The notes beneath the pieces are model-generated. The model was not told the DNA's origin and made no database searches. It saw nothing but the letters and a program-made list of their open reading frames with translations. From NCBI GenBank assembly GCA_029255685.2, contig CM055311.2, forward strand, positions 55,945,048 to 56,009,047: 64,000 bases of DNA, given 5' to 3'. Position 1 is the first letter of the stretch, and each line of letters opens with the position of its first letter. The stretch comes from Silene conica (taxonomy: Eukaryota; Streptophyta; Magnoliopsida; Caryophyllales; Caryophyllaceae). Made by a program: the position numbers and the translations under genes. Shown here one piece after another: positions 61,068 to 64,000 of this stretch.

Positions 61068-64000
61068 ATGGTGAGACCCAGAGCTGCTGATAACATTGTG
61101 CTACAAGCAATTCAGCATTTGCTTGAGACTCAGAGACAGCAAGCGGGAAATGTTCCACCTCCTCCACCGCCGGGTGGCGAGACTAATCGTCCGGGTAGCT
61201 TTTCCTGGATTGCCTCTCAGATGTCCAGAAGCCATGTTAGGACCTATGGAGGCGAGGCTGACCCTGTAGCCCTCACAGAGTGGTTTAGAGAGATGGAAAA
61301 GAGCTTCACCTTATACTCAGTCGTTAGGGAGGATAGAGTGCGTTTAGCCGCTCACTTCCTGACATTGGAGGCTGACCGTTGGTGGGCATTGACTGGACCT
61401 ACCGCTATTCTTGACCCGATGTTCGATTGGGAGGCTTTCAAAGACAGGCTCGAGGCGAGATTTTACCCCAAGGAGTTGAGATCGCAGAGGTTGAAAGAAT
61501 TTATGGATTTGAAGCAAGGCAAGATGACCGTTCAGGAGTTTACTGACAAGTTCAACCAGTTAGCTCACTTTGCATCGAGATTTGTTCGTGATGAGGCTGA
61601 GAGGGTGTATTTCTACCGAGGGAAGCTAGGGCCGAGGATTGAGAGTATGGTTCGTCGTGACTCTACTTCTTTTGTGGAGGTGTATGACGATGCTATTTGG
61701 GCCGAGAGCTCTATTCGTGCCATTGATGCTGAGACCCGTGCCGCTACTTCCAGCTTCACTTCTCACCAGAGATCCGTGTACCAGGGGAAGAGACCATTTG
61801 TTCCTTCTACTTCTTCGCCTTCTTCTCAGAAGAAGCGTTTTGAGAGGTTCTCTGCTCCGGTTGCTAAGACCACATTTCACACCGACACTGCTTCTACTGT
61901 TTGCCGCCGTTGTGGTAAACCGCTTCATCCAGGGTTTGATTGCTTCAAGAATGCCTATAAGTGTTATACTTGTAATGGATTTGGGCATAGATCCTTTGAT
62001 TGTCCTGAGAAGAATACTGTTCTTGGCAAGGCTGCCACTGCTGCTGCAGCGACCAGAGGAGGAAAGCCGAAGGGGAAGATCTTTGTGATGACTAGGGCTG
62101 AGGCAGAGGCTCATCCTGACATTGTTGCCGGTATCTTTTCTGTTCTTGGTGCTGAGTGCCTTATTTTATTCGATACTGGAGCTTCTTTGTCATTTATATC
62201 GACTCAGTTCGCCGACCGTCTAGCTCTTGAGTCTTCATTGGTTGAGGAGACTTCTATTTCCTTACCTTCTGGAGACGTATTTTCCTGCTCTTCGTCCCAT
62301 AGGGATGTTCCTATTATTATTGGTCAGGCCACATATCCAGCGGACTTACTGAGATTTCCTCTCGAGGAGTTTGACATTATCCTCGGTATGGATTGGTTAT
62401 CGCGATACCATGCTCGCTTCGAGTGTCGCGACCAGAAAATCTGCTTGAGGAGTTCTTCAGGAGTTCGTGTTTCCTATAGGGGAACTCGCCCTCAAAAGGG
62501 TGTTCGTGTCATCTCTTCGATGAAAGCTTCTCATCTTCTTAGGAAGGGTTGCCAAGCCTTCCTGTGTGTTGTTACAGCTGCTAAACCATCGCTACCGAAG
62601 CTTGAAGATGTAGCCATTGTTCGTGAGTATCCAGATGTTTTCCCAGATGACTTGCCAGGGATACCGCCAGAGAGAGATGTGGAGTTTACTATTGAGCTTG
62701 TTCCAGGTACCGGACCGATTTCTAAAGCTCCTTACCGTATGGCTCCGCCAGAGTTGAAAGAGTTGAAGCAGCAATTGGAAGAGATGATCGAGAAAGGTTT
62801 CATTAGACCTAGTGCTTCTCCGTGGGGTGCTCCTGTGTTGTTCGTTAAGAAGAAAGATGGTTCCATGAGATTGTGCATTGACTATAGAGAGCTGAACCGA
62901 GTGACCGTGAAGAATCGATATCCTTTGCCTAGAATAGATGATTTGTTCGATCAGTTGAGAGGTGCTTCGAGGTTTTCTAAGATTGATCTTCGATCGGGTT
63001 ATCATCAGATTCCAGTGAGGGAGGCTGACATTGCGAAGACTGCTTTTCGTACCAGATATGGTCATTATGAGTTTGTAGTCATGCCATTTGGGTTGACTAA
63101 TGCACCGGCGATTTTTATGGATCAGATGAACCGTACCTTCAGTGAGTATCTTGACACTTGTGTTGTGGTGTTTATCGATGACATCTTGATATATTCGAAG
63201 ACCGATGAGGAACATGCTGAGCATCTTCGATTGATTCTAGGGATTCTGCGCAGACAGAAATGGTTCGCAAAGTTTTCGAAGTGTGAATTTTGGCTCTCGA
63301 AGGTTGCCTTTTTAGGACATGTGATATCCAGCGAGGGTGTGATGGTAGATCCCGCGAAGATAGAGGCTGTGGTTGATTGGGAGAGTCCCAAGGATGTTGG
63401 AGAGATCCGTAGCTTTTTGGGTTTGGCTGGTTATTATCGTAGATTCGTAGAGGATTTTTCGAGATTGGCTCGCCCGATGACTCAGTTGCTGAAGAAAGAA
63501 GCCAAATTTGTGTGGACCGACAATTGTGAGAGTTCTTTCCAGGAGTTGAAGACCAGACTGACTTCCGCCCCCGTGTTAGCTTTGTCAGAGATCGGAGTGG
63601 ACTTCGATGTGTATTGTGATGCTTCGATGTTAGGACTTGGATGTGTACTGATGCAGAGTGGTAAGGTGATAGCCTACTCATCTAGACAGTTGAGAGTTCA
63701 TGAGGTGAACTATCCGACACATGACTTGGAGTTGGTCGCAGTCGTTCATGCTTTGAAGATGTGGCGTCATTACCTGATTGGATCCCATTGCCGTATTTTC
63801 ACAGATCACAAGAGTCTTAAGTACATTTTTACTCAGAAAGACCTTAACATGAGACAGAGACGTTGGCTAGAGTTGGTGAAAGATTACGACATTGAGTTGT
63901 TATATCATGAGGGAAAGGCCAATGTAGTTGCTGATGCGCTTAGCCGCAAGACTTCTCACTCGATGAGTGCCATGAGAGTATTGCCTGATGAGTTGTGTTC
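61068..64000 (+). CDS. gag-pol polyprotein of the second-family Ty3/gypsy element, incomplete at window end
   Basis: One uninterrupted frame of 977 codons with no stop when read through by eye; it runs off the window. Gag occupies about residues 1-330 ([36 protein letters not shown]) with two CCHC knuckles, [14 protein letters not shown] (279-292) and [14 protein letters not shown] (299-312). Protease motif FDTGAS starts at 368. Reverse transcriptase follows ([30 protein letters not shown], catalytic FIDD 702-705), then RNase H from about 845 ([28 protein letters not shown]). Integrase and the 3' LTR lie outside. Gag and Pol in one frame with a long LTR fits a Tekay-like chromovirus, but the chromodomain cannot be seen. 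The intact frame suggests recent insertion, unlike the broken first-family element. Confidence 0.95.
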   Translation, partial: MVRPRAADNIVLQAIQHLLETQRQQAGNVPPPPPPGGETNRPGSFSWIASQMSRSHVRTYGGEADPVALTEWFREMEKSFTLYSVVREDRVRLAAHFLTLEADRWWALTGPTAILDPMFDWEAFKDRLEARFYPKELRSQRLKEFMDLKQGKMTVQEFTDKFNQLAHFASRFVRDEAERVYFYRGKLGPRIESMVRRDSTSFVEVYDDAIWAESSIRAIDAETRAATSSFTSHQRSVYQGKRPFVPSTSSPSSQKKRFERFSAPVAKTTFHTDTASTVCRRCGKPLHPGFDCFKNAYKCYTCNGFGHRSFDCPEKNTVLGKAATAAAATRGGKPKGKIFVMTRAEAEAHPDIVAGIFSVLGAECLILFDTGASLSFISTQFADRLALESSLVEETSISLPSGDVFSCSSSHRDVPIIIGQATYPADLLRFPLEEFDIILGMDWLSRYHARFECRDQKICLRSSSGVRVSYRGTRPQKGVRVISSMKASHLLRKGCQAFLCVVTAAKPSLPKLEDVAIVREYPDVFPDDLPGIPPERDVEFTIELVPGTGPISKAPYRMAPPELKELKQQLEEMIEKGFIRPSASPWGAPVLFVKKKDGSMRLCIDYRELNRVTVKNRYPLPRIDDLFDQLRGASRFSKIDLRSGYHQIPVREADIAKTAFRTRYGHYEFVVMPFGLTNAPAIFMDQMNRTFSEYLDTCVVVFIDDILIYSKTDEEHAEHLRLILGILRRQKWFAKFSKCEFWLSKVAFLGHVISSEGVMVDPAKIEAVVDWESPKDVGEIRSFLGLAGYYRRFVEDFSRLARPMTQLLKKEAKFVWTDNCESSFQELKTRLTSAPVLALSEIGVDFDVYCDASMLGLGCVLMQSGKVIAYSSRQLRVHEVNYPTHDLELVAVVHALKMWRHYLIGSHCRIFTDHKSLKYIFTQKDLNMRQRRWLELVKDYDIELLYHEGKANVVADALSRKTSHSMSAMRVLPDELC

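Noticed and set aside
61626-63681. Minus-strand frames opposite the second-family gag-pol
   Set aside because: Shadows of the continuous plus-strand polyprotein frame.

Overview
The window is nuclear DNA from a flowering plant, probably a eudicot with a large, repeat-rich genome; the species cannot be named from sequence. The evidence is an intron-containing plant-type CRIB-RhoGAP gene, Ty3/gypsy elements with a methionine-tRNA primer site, a CACTA transposon and hAT-type elements. Only one host gene is convincing: a RopGAP on the minus strand (6318-9448, four exons, about 447 residues). Almost everything else is mobile or tandemly repeated DNA.

Layout. 1-567: broken 3' end of a transposon-type gene. 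723-5092: a small inverted-repeat element, an old solo LTR (2155-4350) and the right part of another decayed LTR. 5108-9448: AT-rich DNA and the RopGAP gene. 9780-16520: AT-rich DNA, then a chain of inverted-repeat elements separated by TA microsatellites (A 11875-12202, B 12231-13295, C 13330-16296, left end of D 16354-16520). C carries a hAT insertion, a 22-bp minisatellite and four tRNA-like segments. 16521-20991: a 4.5-kb non-autonomous CACTA element with an ATT duplication.

20995-58050: a satellite of about 98-bp monomers (about 21.8 kb of satellite, roughly 220 monomers) in five-monomer (about 490 bp) higher-order units and larger 1.47-kb and 1.96-kb duplications. It is broken by a hAT element (26509-27088), a solo LTR (27234-29559) and a full-length chromovirus of the same family (30936-43325), whose 5' LTR is itself split by a reverse-oriented solo LTR of a second family (30997-33987). 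The solo LTR and the full-length element sit at the same base of the satellite unit with the same TTCTT duplication.

58051-64000: 5' LTR, primer site and an uninterrupted gag-pol frame of a second-family Ty3/gypsy element that runs off the window. Both copies of this LTR carry unusual ordered structure: GC-rich palindromes, two short hairpins with GNRA-type loops, and between them 10-11 hairpins with a constant loop and different but self-complementary stems. This is the most unusual signal here and looks like selected RNA structure in the U5/leader of a retrotransposon.
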